Shown here one piece after another: positions 16,368 through 23,969 of a DNA stretch of 27,711 nucleotides. A program made the translations under genes and the position numbers. The stretch's first letter is position 1, and every line of letters starts with the position of its first letter. Under the pieces are notes generated by a model. That model searched no databases, was not told the DNA's origin, and saw only the letters and a list, made by a program, of their open reading frames with translations. Source of the DNA: Micrococcales bacterium UBA2037 (lineage in GTDB: Bacteria > Actinomycetota > Actinomycetes > Actinomycetales > Microbacteriaceae); NCBI GenBank assembly GCA_002333405.1, contig DDBH01000005.1, positions 152,236 through 179,946 on the forward strand, given 5' to 3'.

Positions 16368-17430
16368 TTCAAGAGGTTTTGCAAGTGACAATTACGCCGG
16401 CATTCATCCAAAAGTGTTGGAAGGGATTGTTGCGGCAAACCACGGTCACCAAGTTGCCTATGGTGAGGACGGGGAAACGGAACGGTTTGGGGAAATAGTC
16501 CACGAACTTTTTGGCCCCAACGCGGTCGGGTTTCCTGTTTTCAATGGAACCGGTGCCAATGTAATCGCTTTGCAGGCCGCAGTAAAACGCTGGGAAGCGG
16601 TGATCTGCGTAGACTCCGCCCATATCCACGTCGATGAGGGCGGCGCGCCAGAAAAGATGGGCGGGCTAAAGCTTTGGCCTGTTTCGTCCCCAGATGGCAA
16701 GCTCAGCGTTGAGGCAGCTAGGAGTCAGATATTCGACCTAGGTGTCGTTCATAGAGCACAACCTGCAGTTATCAGCATCACCCAAACCACTGAAATGGGA
16801 ACGCTTTACCAACCAGGGGAGATAAGGGCGCTCGCCGATCTCGCTCACGAACATGGACTACTACTGCACCTAGATGGCGCAAGGCTGTCTAACGCCGCAG
16901 CGGCTCTCGGCAAGAGCTTCAGAGAGTTCACAACCGATGTCGGGGTCGACCTGGTCTCGTTGGGGGGCACAAAAATTGGTGCACTTGCGGCAGAAGCGGT
17001 CATTGTCACTGACATCTCTTCATCGCGCGGCAAAGCACTCGCCGAGGCTCTGTCATACTTGCGCAAGACCTCAATGCAGCTTGCATCGAAGATGAGGTTT
17101 GTCTCTGCCCAGTTGAACGCTCTTTTTCAAGATGGTGCCGCAGTTGCGCTCGCCAATGCAAGTCATGCCAATTCCATGGCGACCAGACTCTATCAGGGCA
17201 TTAGCGAGCTTGCTCAAATGCACCCCCATATTTCAATTCCAAACCGAGCCGAGGCAAATGCTGTCTTCCCAATCCTGCCGGCTGAGATCACAGAGCGGTT
17301 GCAGCAAAGCTACCGGTTCTACCTATGGAATCAGGCGACGGGTCAGGTGCGACTGATGTGCTCATTTGACACCTCTGAGCAGGATGTTGACGGACTTCTT
17401 TCCAAGCTCGAGGGGCTGTTGCGCGGCTAG
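16360..17430 (+). CDS. Threonine aldolase / beta-eliminating lyase family PLP enzyme
   Basis: The 356-residue product has a fold-type I PLP-enzyme layout: FASDNYAGIHP at the start, YGEDGETERFGE, FNGTGANVIAL, HLDGARLSNAAAAL with the PLP-ring Asp, and SLGGTKIGA with Lys205 as the expected Schiff-base Lys. These match low-specificity L-threonine aldolases, which split threonine to glycine and acetaldehyde. I chose GTG 16360 because AGGAG lies at 16351-16355 and homology begins there. It overlaps the 3' end of the Lrp-type regulator (GTGAGTAA). A related beta-eliminating lyase activity cannot be excluded. Confidence 0.88.
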   Translation: MSNSRGFASDNYAGIHPKVLEGIVAANHGHQVAYGEDGETERFGEIVHELFGPNAVGFPVFNGTGANVIALQAAVKRWEAVICVDSAHIHVDEGGAPEKMGGLKLWPVSSPDGKLSVEAARSQIFDLGVVHRAQPAVISITQTTEMGTLYQPGEIRALADLAHEHGLLLHLDGARLSNAAAALGKSFREFTTDVGVDLVSLGGTKIGALAAEAVIVTDISSSRGKALAEALSYLRKTSMQLASKMRFVSAQLNALFQDGAAVALANASHANSMATRLYQGISELAQMHPHISIPNRAEANAVFPILPAEITERLQQSYRFYLWNQATGQVRLMCSFDTSEQDVDGLLSKLEGLLRG

Positions 17431-17439
17431 ATCAATTCT

Positions 17440-18280
17440 TTACTTGGCAAGGCGCGGTGTGTTCACGGCTTCAGACCTCAGGTTCATGATTGTGAGGAAA
17501 CTAAAGACCAATACAGAACCCACTACTAGGACAACAAAGCTTGTGATTGTTAGTGAGCCCGGTGATGAGAACGGCTCAGCTCTGAGTGCTTGCCAGGTGA
17601 CAATTCCAACAAACCCCAAGTAAGTGAAGTTCCCCACAATCAAGGTGGGGAGTCGAAGTGCGACAGGGAGAATGTAAGCCAAGACAAGCAGAGCTATGGC
17701 AACTTGAATGGAGTGCAAACCAAAAAAGTGACCCACCCGAAGGTCTCCTGCTATCGTGCTCCAGCCCAGAAAAGCCAAGCCCATTCCTCCTGCAGTGTTG
17801 AGGCTCCCAGCCCAAGCCCCAATCGCACTGCAAAAACCTGAGATTTGTCTAGAACTATCAACCGCTCAAAATCACAGTCGCGATCAAGACCATTGAAATG
17901 AAAGTTGCCATCAATGACCAGATAGTGATTGCCAGCGGCGACGAGACATTGAAATGACTTGTCTCGCCAAACCCAGCCACCGCAGTAATCGGAATCAGCT
18001 CAATTGCAAGCGAAACTGCAATTACCGACCCTGCCAAACGAACCCAACGCGAGCTCTTGTCGATGAATGAACTCAGCCAGGAGTAGGTGATTCCAAAGAT
18101 TGCCGCGGAAACAAAGAACTTTAGGGGCTTTTCCCAGACAGAAACGCCACCAAGCTCGCGGGGGTCAAGAATCCAGAAAGGCACAAGAACGAGTGCCACT
18201 GAAGCTGAAAACACCGCCAACCAAAACAGTGATTTGCTGTGTTTTAGGCGTTCCGGCTTGGATAGGTGAGAGGGTTGCAT
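17440..18280 (-). pseudogene. Membrane protein gene split by one frameshift
   Basis: Two reading frames make one protein. The first (18280 to the stop at 17858-17860, 140 residues) ends in GFGETSHFNVSSPLA...MVLIATVIL. The second, +1 relative to it, continues without a start as AVDSSRQISGFCSAIG...GMGLAFLGWSTIAGDLRVGHFFGLHSIQV and ends at 17440. I recall intact actinobacterial relatives of about 270-300 residues with SHFN in the middle and GDLRVxHFxGLHxxQ later, so the shift lies between 17860 and 17866. Removing one base there joins the frames. The start has GGGAG correctly spaced. The family is a multi-helix membrane protein of unknown function. Cause may be real decay, a programmed shift or a base-calling error. 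Confidence 0.8.
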
Positions 18281-18367
18281 TTGCTGACTCCCGCATACTT
18301 ATTGCTGATTGACTATCAACTGCAAATCGCGCAAAAACGACTTCAAGGCTCCTAATCAAGGAGTTTC

Positions 18368-18455
18368 TGGCGGAGAATAGGGGATTCGAACCCCTGAGGG
18401 CTTGCACCCAACACGCTTTCCAAGCGTGCGCCATAGGCCACTAGGCGAATTCTCC
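18368..18455 (-). tRNA. tRNA-Ser (anticodon GGA), CCA encoded
   Basis: The acceptor stem GGAGAAT (5' end at 18455) pairs with ATTCTCC, the discriminator is G and CCA follows at 18368-18370. The anticodon stem CACGC/GCGTG closes a loop TTGGAAA with anticodon GGA at 18419-18421. A long variable arm and the T-loop GGTTCGAATCC fit class II tRNA-Ser, which reads UCC/UCU codons. Confidence 0.95.
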
Positions 18456-18465
18456 AAGGTGGACA

Positions 18466-18471
18466 AGTCTA
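18466..18471 (-). promoter_or_regulatory. Candidate -10 box for tRNA-Ser
   Basis: On the minus strand TAGACT ends 10 nt before the tRNA 5' end, giving a very short precursor leader. The same hexamer precedes the SRP RNA gene. Confidence 0.4.
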
Positions 18472-18518
18472 GCTGCAACGAGGGCACTGTGGAAACTAGA
18501 AAGGTGTCGCTACTGTTC

Positions 18519-18941
18519 TCAGTGCTTGGCGCGGTCACCAGAGATGGTTCCAGTGAGCGTGGTTCCAGCACTCAGGGTGTTGTAAATGGTTCCCTGTTTC
18601 TTGAGGTTTTTGTGCAGAAGTTCCAGCCTGTGATCAGACTCTTGGGTGCCAATGATTAGCTGATAACTAACTGAATCCAGCCTTGCCTCATCGTCAGGCC
18701 GTTCTGCTGTGAGCAGTACTTTCACACTCGTATATTCAAAATTTAGGGTTGGGGCCAATCTTTCAACCCCCTTGATGAAGCAGGCGGCCTGCGCTGCCAG
18801 TAGGAGCTCAACCGGGTTCAGGGCATCCGGACGACCGGCAATTCCAGTGTCTAGCGTTAGCTCCGCGGCTTTTGCATAGAGAAGCGATCCGGAAGCGTCG
18901 GTTCTGTTTGCTCTACTTCGAATGTGAGCATGAAACAACAC
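18519..18941 (-). CDS. OsmC family protein
   Basis: The 140-residue product reads AELTLDTGIAGRPDALNPVELLLAAQAACFIKGVERLAP ... RLELLHKNLKKQGTIYNTLSAGTTLTGTI, a standard OsmC-family pattern. OsmC/Ohr proteins reduce organic hydroperoxides with two Cys; here only the single conserved Cys in AACFIKG is visible, so peroxidase activity is uncertain. I placed the start at GTG 18941, with weak GGAA 7 nt upstream; the longer frame reaching 19160 would read antisense through the SRP RNA gene and lacks family sequence. It lies between tRNA-Ser and the SRP RNA gene. Confidence 0.82.
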   Translation of the reverse strand: MLFHAHIRSRANRTDASGSLLYAKAAELTLDTGIAGRPDALNPVELLLAAQAACFIKGVERLAPTLNFEYTSVKVLLTAERPDDEARLDSVSYQLIIGTQESDHRLELLHKNLKKQGTIYNTLSAGTTLTGTISGDRAKH

Positions 18942-19042
18942 TAACCAGTTCCGGAATCGAAACTGGAAAATGCAGCCACCAGATTTGTGCCCCAGGGGCG
19001 GCAGTAACCGGTGGAGTCTGGAAACTTCCATGCTGCAGGGTT

Positions 19043-19048
19043 TAGACT
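19043..19048 (+). promoter_or_regulatory. Candidate -10 box for the SRP RNA gene
   Basis: TAGACT would start transcription near 19055, at the base of the RNA's terminal stem. A CTGGAA -35-like hexamer at 19018-19023 is weak, with a 19-nt spacer. Confidence 0.4.
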
Positions 19049-19049
19049 T

Positions 19050-19149
19050 GGGGCTGACTCCTCGTGTGGCGTCATCTTGGCTAATCCCCCAGGATCGAAA
19101 GATAGCAAGGGTAACTGGGCTCTGGCGGGTGCACGAGGGGTCCTTTTTT
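19050..19149 (+). ncRNA. ffs: Signal recognition particle RNA (small bacterial type)
   Basis: The conserved apical domain is present: CAGG-ATC-GAAA-GAT-AGCA (within 19090-19120), i.e. the CAGG/AGCA symmetric loop, a three-pair stem and a GNRA tetraloop that bind Ffh. The outer stem pairs 19056-19066 (GACTCCTCGTG) with 19132-19142 (CACGAGGGGTC). The RNA is about 90-100 nt and directs membrane and secreted proteins to the translocon with Ffh and FtsY. Its place just before dnaX is the same as in mycobacteria. The 5' end is estimated to within a few bases. Confidence 0.88.
19132..19149 (+). terminator. Intrinsic terminator of the SRP RNA gene
   Basis: The 3' strand of the SRP RNA outer stem runs straight into CTTTTTT (19143-19149), so the RNA's own terminal helix acts as the terminator hairpin. 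Confidence 0.75.
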
Positions 19150-19206
19150 ATCCTGTGCATGTGGTGATCTGGGTGTGGATTGTCAATTGATTTAGGCCCA
19201 CTCGGT

Positions 19207-19212
19207 TAGGCT
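19207..19212 (+). promoter_or_regulatory. Candidate -10 box for dnaX, leaderless start
   Basis: TAGGCT ends 6 nt before the GTG at 19219. A TTGTCA at 19180-19185 is a possible -35 but the spacer is long (21 nt). No ribosome site precedes the GTG. Confidence 0.4.
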
Positions 19213-19218
19213 TGCAAG

Positions 19219-20982
19219 GTGACCACAGCCCTCTACAGACGTTATCGACCGGAGAGTTTTGCCGAACTAATCGGCCAGACTCAGGTCACAGATCCGCTGC
19301 GGGCAGCCCTGAAAGCAGACCGGGTAAACCACGCCTACCTTTTCTCTGGCCCACGCGGTTGCGGCAAGACAACCAGCGCGCGAATTCTGGCACGGTGTTT
19401 GAACTGTGCCGAAGGTCCAACTGACACCCCCTGCGGTAAATGCGACAGCTGCATCGAATTGTCCCGGGGTGGTTCTGGTTCCCTTGATGTGGTTGAAATA
19501 GATGCTGCCAGCCACAATGGTGTTGATGACGCCAGAGACCTGCGTGAGCGTGCAATCTTCGCACCAGCGCGGGACCGCTACAAGATTTTCATCCTCGATG
19601 AGGCACACATGGTTACCCCGCAGGGTTTTAACGCTCTGCTAAAAATCGTGGAGGAGCCGCCCGAGCATGTGAAGTTTATTTTTGCAACGACCGAGCCTGA
19701 AAAGGTAATTGGGACCATTCGCTCCAGAACACACCACTATCCATTCAGACTGGTGCCACCTGCAGAGCTATTGGAATATTTGGGCACGGTTCTGGAAAGC
19801 GAAGGCTATAGCGCCGAGGCAGGCGTAATGCCGCTAGTGGTTAGAGCCTCGGGTGGCAGCGTGCGTGATGCTTTGTCGCTGCTTGATCAGTTGATTGCTG
19901 GCAGCGACGGCAAAGAGGTTGCGTACCAGAGAGCTGTGAACCTGCTGGGCTTTACTCACGATGAACTAATGGGTGAAGTAATAGGTGCATTTGCCGAGCT
20001 TGATGCTGCCAAGGCATTCAGCGCGGTGGACAAGGTGATTCAGTCAGGACAGGACGCCAGACGCTTCCTGGAAGACCTCCTGGAGCGGCTGAGAGACTTG
20101 ATGTTGATTACATCGCTTGGCAATGATGCCAAGGCCATCCTCAGGGGCATTGGGCCTGAGCAGTTTGATCTGCTATCTGCTCAAGCGAATCGTTTTGGTC
20201 TTTCAGATTTGACTGCAGCGGCTGAGGCGACATCCAAGGCGCTGGCCGACACCAGTGCCGCGTCAAACCCAAGGCTTCAGCTGGAGCTGTTGTGCGCAAG
20301 GGTTCTTGCACCTGTCAGCCAACCGGCGATCAGAACCATCCATGAACAGCCTGCAGCAGTTGCTCCAAAAGCGGCAGTCAAGGCTGGCGAGCCGGTTGCC
20401 ACTGCTGAGCAAAAGCCACCGGTTGTTACCGAGAGCGTTCAGGCTCCAGCGAAAGTAGCCCCAAAGGCTTCCAAGCAGGCTCCTGAGCCGACCAAGGTGA
20501 CGCCAGAGCCTGCTGCTCCCAAAGTCCAACGGGAGCTTTCAACCAGCATCCTGAAGGCTGCATGGCCCGAGATTCTAGACATTCTTGCAAAGCAGTCCCG
20601 CTCGGCCTGGGCAGTTGCCTTCACCACCAAGGTAATTGACTACCAGGACGATGTCCTAACGCTTTTGTTCCAGAGCCAGAACGATGTTGATGCCTTCAAG
20701 GGATCACAGGGTGCAGCCGAGGTTCTCAGGCAGGTCATCAATGAGCAATTTGGTGTTGTCGTGAAATATCGCGCCAAGGTAGCCGCAGCCCACGAAAAGC
20801 CTGCAACGGTGAACAAGGTTGAACCAACCGCACAAGAAGAGTTCACCACTCAAGAAGAAATTGAGGATCAAGATCCTCCCGAGGCGCCGGCTCCGGTGGA
20901 GCCTGAAAAAGCCGAACAGGCTGGTGAGTTCGTGCTTCGCGAGGTGCTCGGGGCAACACCAATTAAGGCCGATGAAAACTAA
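19219..20982 (+). CDS. dnaX: DNA polymerase III subunit gamma/tau
   Basis: The 587-residue clamp-loader ATPase starts at GTG 19219 (MTTALYRRYRPESFAELIGQ). Walker A is GPRGCGKTT (44-52), followed by the four-Cys zinc module CLNCAEGPTDTPCGKCDSC (about 63-81), Walker B ILDEAHM, SRTHHYPFRLVP, and the collar domain (to about 365). A Pro/Ala/Lys-rich linker (about 375-430) leads to a tau-type C-terminal domain (about 435-520) and an acidic tail. I saw no A-AAA-AAG slippery site, so a short gamma form by frameshift is not suggested. It is coupled to recR by TAATG. Confidence 0.96.
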   Translation: MTTALYRRYRPESFAELIGQTQVTDPLRAALKADRVNHAYLFSGPRGCGKTTSARILARCLNCAEGPTDTPCGKCDSCIELSRGGSGSLDVVEIDAASHNGVDDARDLRERAIFAPARDRYKIFILDEAHMVTPQGFNALLKIVEEPPEHVKFIFATTEPEKVIGTIRSRTHHYPFRLVPPAELLEYLGTVLESEGYSAEAGVMPLVVRASGGSVRDALSLLDQLIAGSDGKEVAYQRAVNLLGFTHDELMGEVIGAFAELDAAKAFSAVDKVIQSGQDARRFLEDLLERLRDLMLITSLGNDAKAILRGIGPEQFDLLSAQANRFGLSDLTAAAEATSKALADTSAASNPRLQLELLCARVLAPVSQPAIRTIHEQPAAVAPKAAVKAGEPVATAEQKPPVVTESVQAPAKVAPKASKQAPEPTKVTPEPAAPKVQRELSTSILKAAWPEILDILAKQSRSAWAVAFTTKVIDYQDDVLTLLFQSQNDVDAFKGSQGAAEVLRQVINEQFGVVVKYRAKVAAAHEKPATVNKVEPTAQEEFTTQEEIEDQDPPEAPAPVEPEKAEQAGEFVLREVLGATPIKADEN

Positions 20983-21578
20983 TGTATGACGGCGTAATCC
21001 AAGAGCTGATTGATCAGCTCGGCAGGCTTCCAGGAGTTGGACCAAAGTCAGCCCAGCGAATTGCTTTTCACCTAATCGAAACCGATAGCCAGGTTGCTCT
21101 GGAGCTGGCAGACGTCTTGCGCGAAGCCAAGGAAAAGGTGCGCTTCTGCCAAACCTGCGGCAATGTGTCAGAGGCGGAGCAGTGCTCCATCTGCTTGGAC
21201 CCAAAGCGGGAAACAGCTTCAATTTGCGTTGTCGAGGACTCCAAGGACATCAACTCGATTGAGCGAACCCGCGAATTTAGGGGCAAGTATCACGTGCTTG
21301 GTGGAGCCATTTCGCCGATTGCTGGAATTGGACCGGATCAACTGCGGATTAAAGACTTGATAAAGCGGCTTGCAGACCCAGAAATCAAAGAAGTTATTAT
21401 CGCCACCAACCCAAACCTCGAGGGTGAAGCCACCGCCACCTACCTAATTCGGCTTTTAGGTTCTATGGAAATCACCGTTTCCAAACTGGCCTCTGGCCTC
21501 CCGGTTGGCGGAGATCTTGAATATGCGGATGACATGACTTTGGGTCGAGCCTTTGAGGGTCGCAAAAGAGTCAACTAG
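20982..21578 (+). CDS. recR: Recombination mediator RecR
   Basis: The 198-residue product has the family start MYDGVIQELIDQLGRLPGVGPKSAQRIAFHL (helix-hairpin-helix), a four-Cys zinc finger (CQTCGNVSEAEQCSIC, about 55-70), the Toprim domain beginning ICVVEDSKDI, and GEATATYLIRLL. RecR works with RecO to load RecA at gaps. Its ATG shares a base with the dnaX stop (TAATG), the usual bacterial dnaX-recR pairing (in many genomes with ybaB between them, which is absent here). Confidence 0.97.
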   Translation: MYDGVIQELIDQLGRLPGVGPKSAQRIAFHLIETDSQVALELADVLREAKEKVRFCQTCGNVSEAEQCSICLDPKRETASICVVEDSKDINSIERTREFRGKYHVLGGAISPIAGIGPDQLRIKDLIKRLADPEIKEVIIATNPNLEGEATATYLIRLLGSMEITVSKLASGLPVGGDLEYADDMTLGRAFEGRKRVN

Positions 21579-21601
21579 AATGGCTCAGATGCCAACGGCG
21601 G

Positions 21602-21607
21602 CATACT
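21602..21607 (+). promoter_or_regulatory. Candidate -10 box for lysC-asd
   Basis: CATACT lies 23 nt before the TTG start, so transcription would begin near 21614, leaving a short leader with GGAG at 21621-21624. Confidence 0.35.
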
Positions 21608-21630
21608 TCCCCCCAATCCAGGAGCTGTAA

Positions 21631-22899
21631 TTGCCAGTTATCGTGCAGAAATATGGAGGATCTTCCGTCTCGGACGCTGAGAAGATCAAACATATTGCTG
21701 CGCGCGTGCTGCAGACCCAGGCTCAGGGCAATCAGGTTTGCGTAGTCGTCTCAGCAATGGGAGACACCACCGATGACCTAATCGACTTGGCTAACTCGGT
21801 GTCATCAGCGCCCACTGGTGATCGTGAGATGGATGTTTTGCTAACCGCAGGTGAGCGCATTTCCATGTCGCTACTTGCAATGGCAATCAAGGAACAGGGC
21901 GGCAAGGCAAAGTCTTTCACCGGCTACCAGGCTGGAATTTCAACCGACTCCGAGCACGGCTCAGCCAGAATCTGGAAACTCGAGCCAACCAGGATCCAGG
22001 CGTCGCTTGCAAACAACGAGGTGGCTATTGTCGCCGGCTTCCAGGGCTTCAGCTTTGAAAATGGTGACACCACAACTCTTGGTAGGGGTGGTTCTGACAC
22101 CACCGCGGTTGCGCTGGCTGCAGCCCTAAATGCGGACATGTGTGAAATCTACTCCGACGTGGATGGTGTCTACACTGCAGACCCAAGGATTGTTCCACGA
22201 GCACACAAGCTTGCCCAGATTGACATCGAGTCGATGCTCGAGCTTTCATCCTCCGGAGCGAAGATTCTTTATATTCGCGCGGTTGAATTTGCTAGAAGGC
22301 ACAAGGTGCCGCTTCGGGTCAGGTCCTCATTCAGCACTGACCCCGGAACACTTATTTACACAGCTAAGGCAGGAGATGACATGGAAGAGCCAATCGTTTC
22401 TGGTGTTGCAACTGATGACACCCAATCAAAGGTGACAGTTATCGGGCTTCCCGATATTCCAGGAAAGGCTGCCGAGATCTTCCAGATCGTGGCAGAGGCC
22501 GGTGCCAACATCGACATGATCGTGCAGAACGTTGCCACCAATGAAACCAACCTGAGTGACATCTCAATGACTCTGCCTCACTCCGACCGTCACAAGGTAG
22601 TCCAGGCTCTCAAAGATCGACAGGGTGATGTTGGCTTCCAGTCAGTGACCTATGACGATGAAATCGGCAAGCTTTCGATTGTTGGAGCTGGCATGAAGAC
22701 CTCAACCGGTGTGTCATCGAAGCTCTTCGGTGCGCTGGCAAAAGCTGGAATCAACATCGAGATGATTTCAACTTCCGAGATCCGCATCTCGGTCGTGACC
22801 CGTGCTGACCAGCTAAAAGAAGCAACCAGAATTGTCCACTCGGCCTTCGAGCTAGATGCTGCCGACACCGCAATCGTTTACTCAGGAACCGGTAGGTAG
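21631..22899 (+). CDS. lysC: Aspartate kinase, alpha subunit
   Basis: Aspartokinase makes aspartyl-phosphate, the first step toward lysine, diaminopimelate, threonine and methionine. The 422-residue product starts at TTG 21631 (GGAG 6 nt upstream) with VQKYGGSSVSD, has the kinase motifs FTGYQAGI and GRGGSDTTAVALAAAL, and ends in two ACT domains (about 265-420) that bind feedback effectors. Length and layout match the alpha subunit of corynebacterial LysC (421 residues). An internal start at 22381 encodes the beta subunit. asd follows 2 bases after the stop. Confidence 0.96.
   Translation: MPVIVQKYGGSSVSDAEKIKHIAARVLQTQAQGNQVCVVVSAMGDTTDDLIDLANSVSSAPTGDREMDVLLTAGERISMSLLAMAIKEQGGKAKSFTGYQAGISTDSEHGSARIWKLEPTRIQASLANNEVAIVAGFQGFSFENGDTTTLGRGGSDTTAVALAAALNADMCEIYSDVDGVYTADPRIVPRAHKLAQIDIESMLELSSSGAKILYIRAVEFARRHKVPLRVRSSFSTDPGTLIYTAKAGDDMEEPIVSGVATDDTQSKVTVIGLPDIPGKAAEIFQIVAEAGANIDMIVQNVATNETNLSDISMTLPHSDRHKVVQALKDRQGDVGFQSVTYDDEIGKLSIVGAGMKTSTGVSSKLFGALAKAGINIEMISTSEIRISVVTRADQLKEATRIVHSAFELDAADTAIVYSGTGR
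22371..22375 (+). promoter_or_regulatory. Internal ribosome binding site for the LysC beta subunit
   Basis: AGGAG lies 5 nt before an in-frame ATG at 22381 inside lysC. The match to consensus is better than that of many true starts in the window. Confidence 0.7.
22381..22899 (+). CDS. lysC: Aspartate kinase beta subunit (internal in-frame start)
   Basis: The frame from ATG 22381 encodes 172 residues starting MEEPIVSGVATDDTQSKVTV and contains just the two ACT domains. In Corynebacterium glutamicum, lysC is known to give a 172-residue beta subunit from an internal start beginning MEEAVLTGVATD, so position, length and sequence agree. Alpha and beta form an alpha2beta2 enzyme whose lysine plus threonine inhibition depends on beta. 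Expression here is inferred from the ribosome site and this precedent. Confidence 0.75.
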   Translation: MEEPIVSGVATDDTQSKVTVIGLPDIPGKAAEIFQIVAEAGANIDMIVQNVATNETNLSDISMTLPHSDRHKVVQALKDRQGDVGFQSVTYDDEIGKLSIVGAGMKTSTGVSSKLFGALAKAGINIEMISTSEIRISVVTRADQLKEATRIVHSAFELDAADTAIVYSGTGR

Positions 22900-22901
22900 T
22901 T

Positions 22902-23969
22902 GTGTCTAAGCCAAACCTTGCCCTTGTTGGAGCAACCGGTGCCGTTGGCACCGTGATGATTGACATCATCAATTCTCGCGAGAACATTTGGGGGGAGATT
23001 CGCCTGATTGCCTCGGCTAGAAGTGCCGGTAAGAAGATTCAGGTTCATGGCCAGGACCTAACCGTGGTTGAACTTTCCGAGGACGCTTTCAACGGCATGG
23101 ACATCGCAATGTTCGACGTTCCGGACGAAGTCTCTGAAATTTGGGCACCGATCGCAGCGGCCAAGGGAGTGGTTGCGGTTGATAACTCAGCAGCATTCCG
23201 CATGAACCCGGAGGTTCCACTGGTAGTTCCAGAAGTGAACCCATTCGCTGCTAAGTCCAGGCCACTGGGGATCATCGCAAACCCCAACTGCACCACACTG
23301 ACCATGATGGCTGCCCTAGGTGCCCTCCACAACAAGTGGAAGTTGACCGAGCTTGTGGTAGCCAGCTATCAGGCTGTTTCTGGCGCCGGCACTCCCGGTA
23401 TTGACCGGCTAGCAGCGGAAATCGCTGCGGTTGCAACCAATGCTGAAGCCGGGCTGACCACTGACAGCGTGACAAACACGCTTGAGGCCAACTCGCTGCC
23501 ATTGTCTGACTCGCCATGGGCTCAGCCAATTGCTTTGAACGTGATTCCTGCCGCCGGCGGCTTCAAGGATGGTGGACACACTTCCGAGGAGCTAAAGGTC
23601 CGCAATGAATCTAGAAAGATTCTGGGAATCTCTGATTTGAAGGTGGCTGCAACCTGCGTGCGTGTGCCAGTTCAGGTCAGTCACAGCCTTGCCGTTCACG
23701 CAACCTTCGCCAATGCGCTCTCTGCCAGCGAGGTGCGAGAGCTGCTCGAGGCACAGCCAACGGTTGTTGTCATGGACGATCCCGCAAACGATGTCTATCC
23801 AACCCCGCAGCATGTTGCCGGCCAGGACCCAACCTTTGTTGGTCGAATCAGGCAGTCAGAGGATTTTCCAAACACAATTGATTTGTTTGTTGTTGGCGAT
23901 AACTTGCGCAAGGGTGCAGCCCTTAATACCTACGAGATCGCTGAGCTTGTTGCTGCCGAACTTGGCTAA
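22902..23969 (+). CDS. asd: Aspartate-semialdehyde dehydrogenase
   Basis: The 355-residue enzyme reduces aspartyl-phosphate with NADPH. It starts at GTG 22902 with LALVGATGAVGTVMIDII (dinucleotide fold), has the nucleophile Cys130 in NPNCTT, SYQAVSGAGTPGI, EELKVRNESRKIL and RVPVQVSHS with the catalytic His. It lies 2 bases after lysC and forms an operon with it. Its stop overlaps the stop of the convergent metallophosphoesterase gene by 4 nt (23966-23969). Confidence 0.97.
   Translation: MSKPNLALVGATGAVGTVMIDIINSRENIWGEIRLIASARSAGKKIQVHGQDLTVVELSEDAFNGMDIAMFDVPDEVSEIWAPIAAAKGVVAVDNSAAFRMNPEVPLVVPEVNPFAAKSRPLGIIANPNCTTLTMMAALGALHNKWKLTELVVASYQAVSGAGTPGIDRLAAEIAAVATNAEAGLTTDSVTNTLEANSLPLSDSPWAQPIALNVIPAAGGFKDGGHTSEELKVRNESRKILGISDLKVAATCVRVPVQVSHSLAVHATFANALSASEVRELLEAQPTVVVMDDPANDVYPTPQHVAGQDPTFVGRIRQSEDFPNTIDLFVVGDNLRKGAALNTYEIAELVAAELG

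Noticed and set aside
17576..17833. Separate 85-residue minus-strand gene
   Set aside because: It is the out-of-frame continuation of the broken membrane protein; the conserved family sequence lies in the other frame.
18333..18363. Terminator for tRNA-Ser (CTCCT/AGGAG hairpin and T-run on the minus strand)
   Set aside because: The hairpin has only five pairs and the T-run lies 11 nt beyond it, so it is not a normal intrinsic terminator.
18942..19160. N-terminal extension of the OsmC gene to 19160
   Set aside because: It would read antisense across the SRP RNA gene, has no OsmC-family sequence and no better start signal; GTG 18941 fits the family length.
20340..20560. Slippery-sequence frameshift in dnaX for a short gamma form
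   Set aside because: No A-AAA-AAG run followed by a strong hairpin was found in the linker region; the A-runs present are four bases long.
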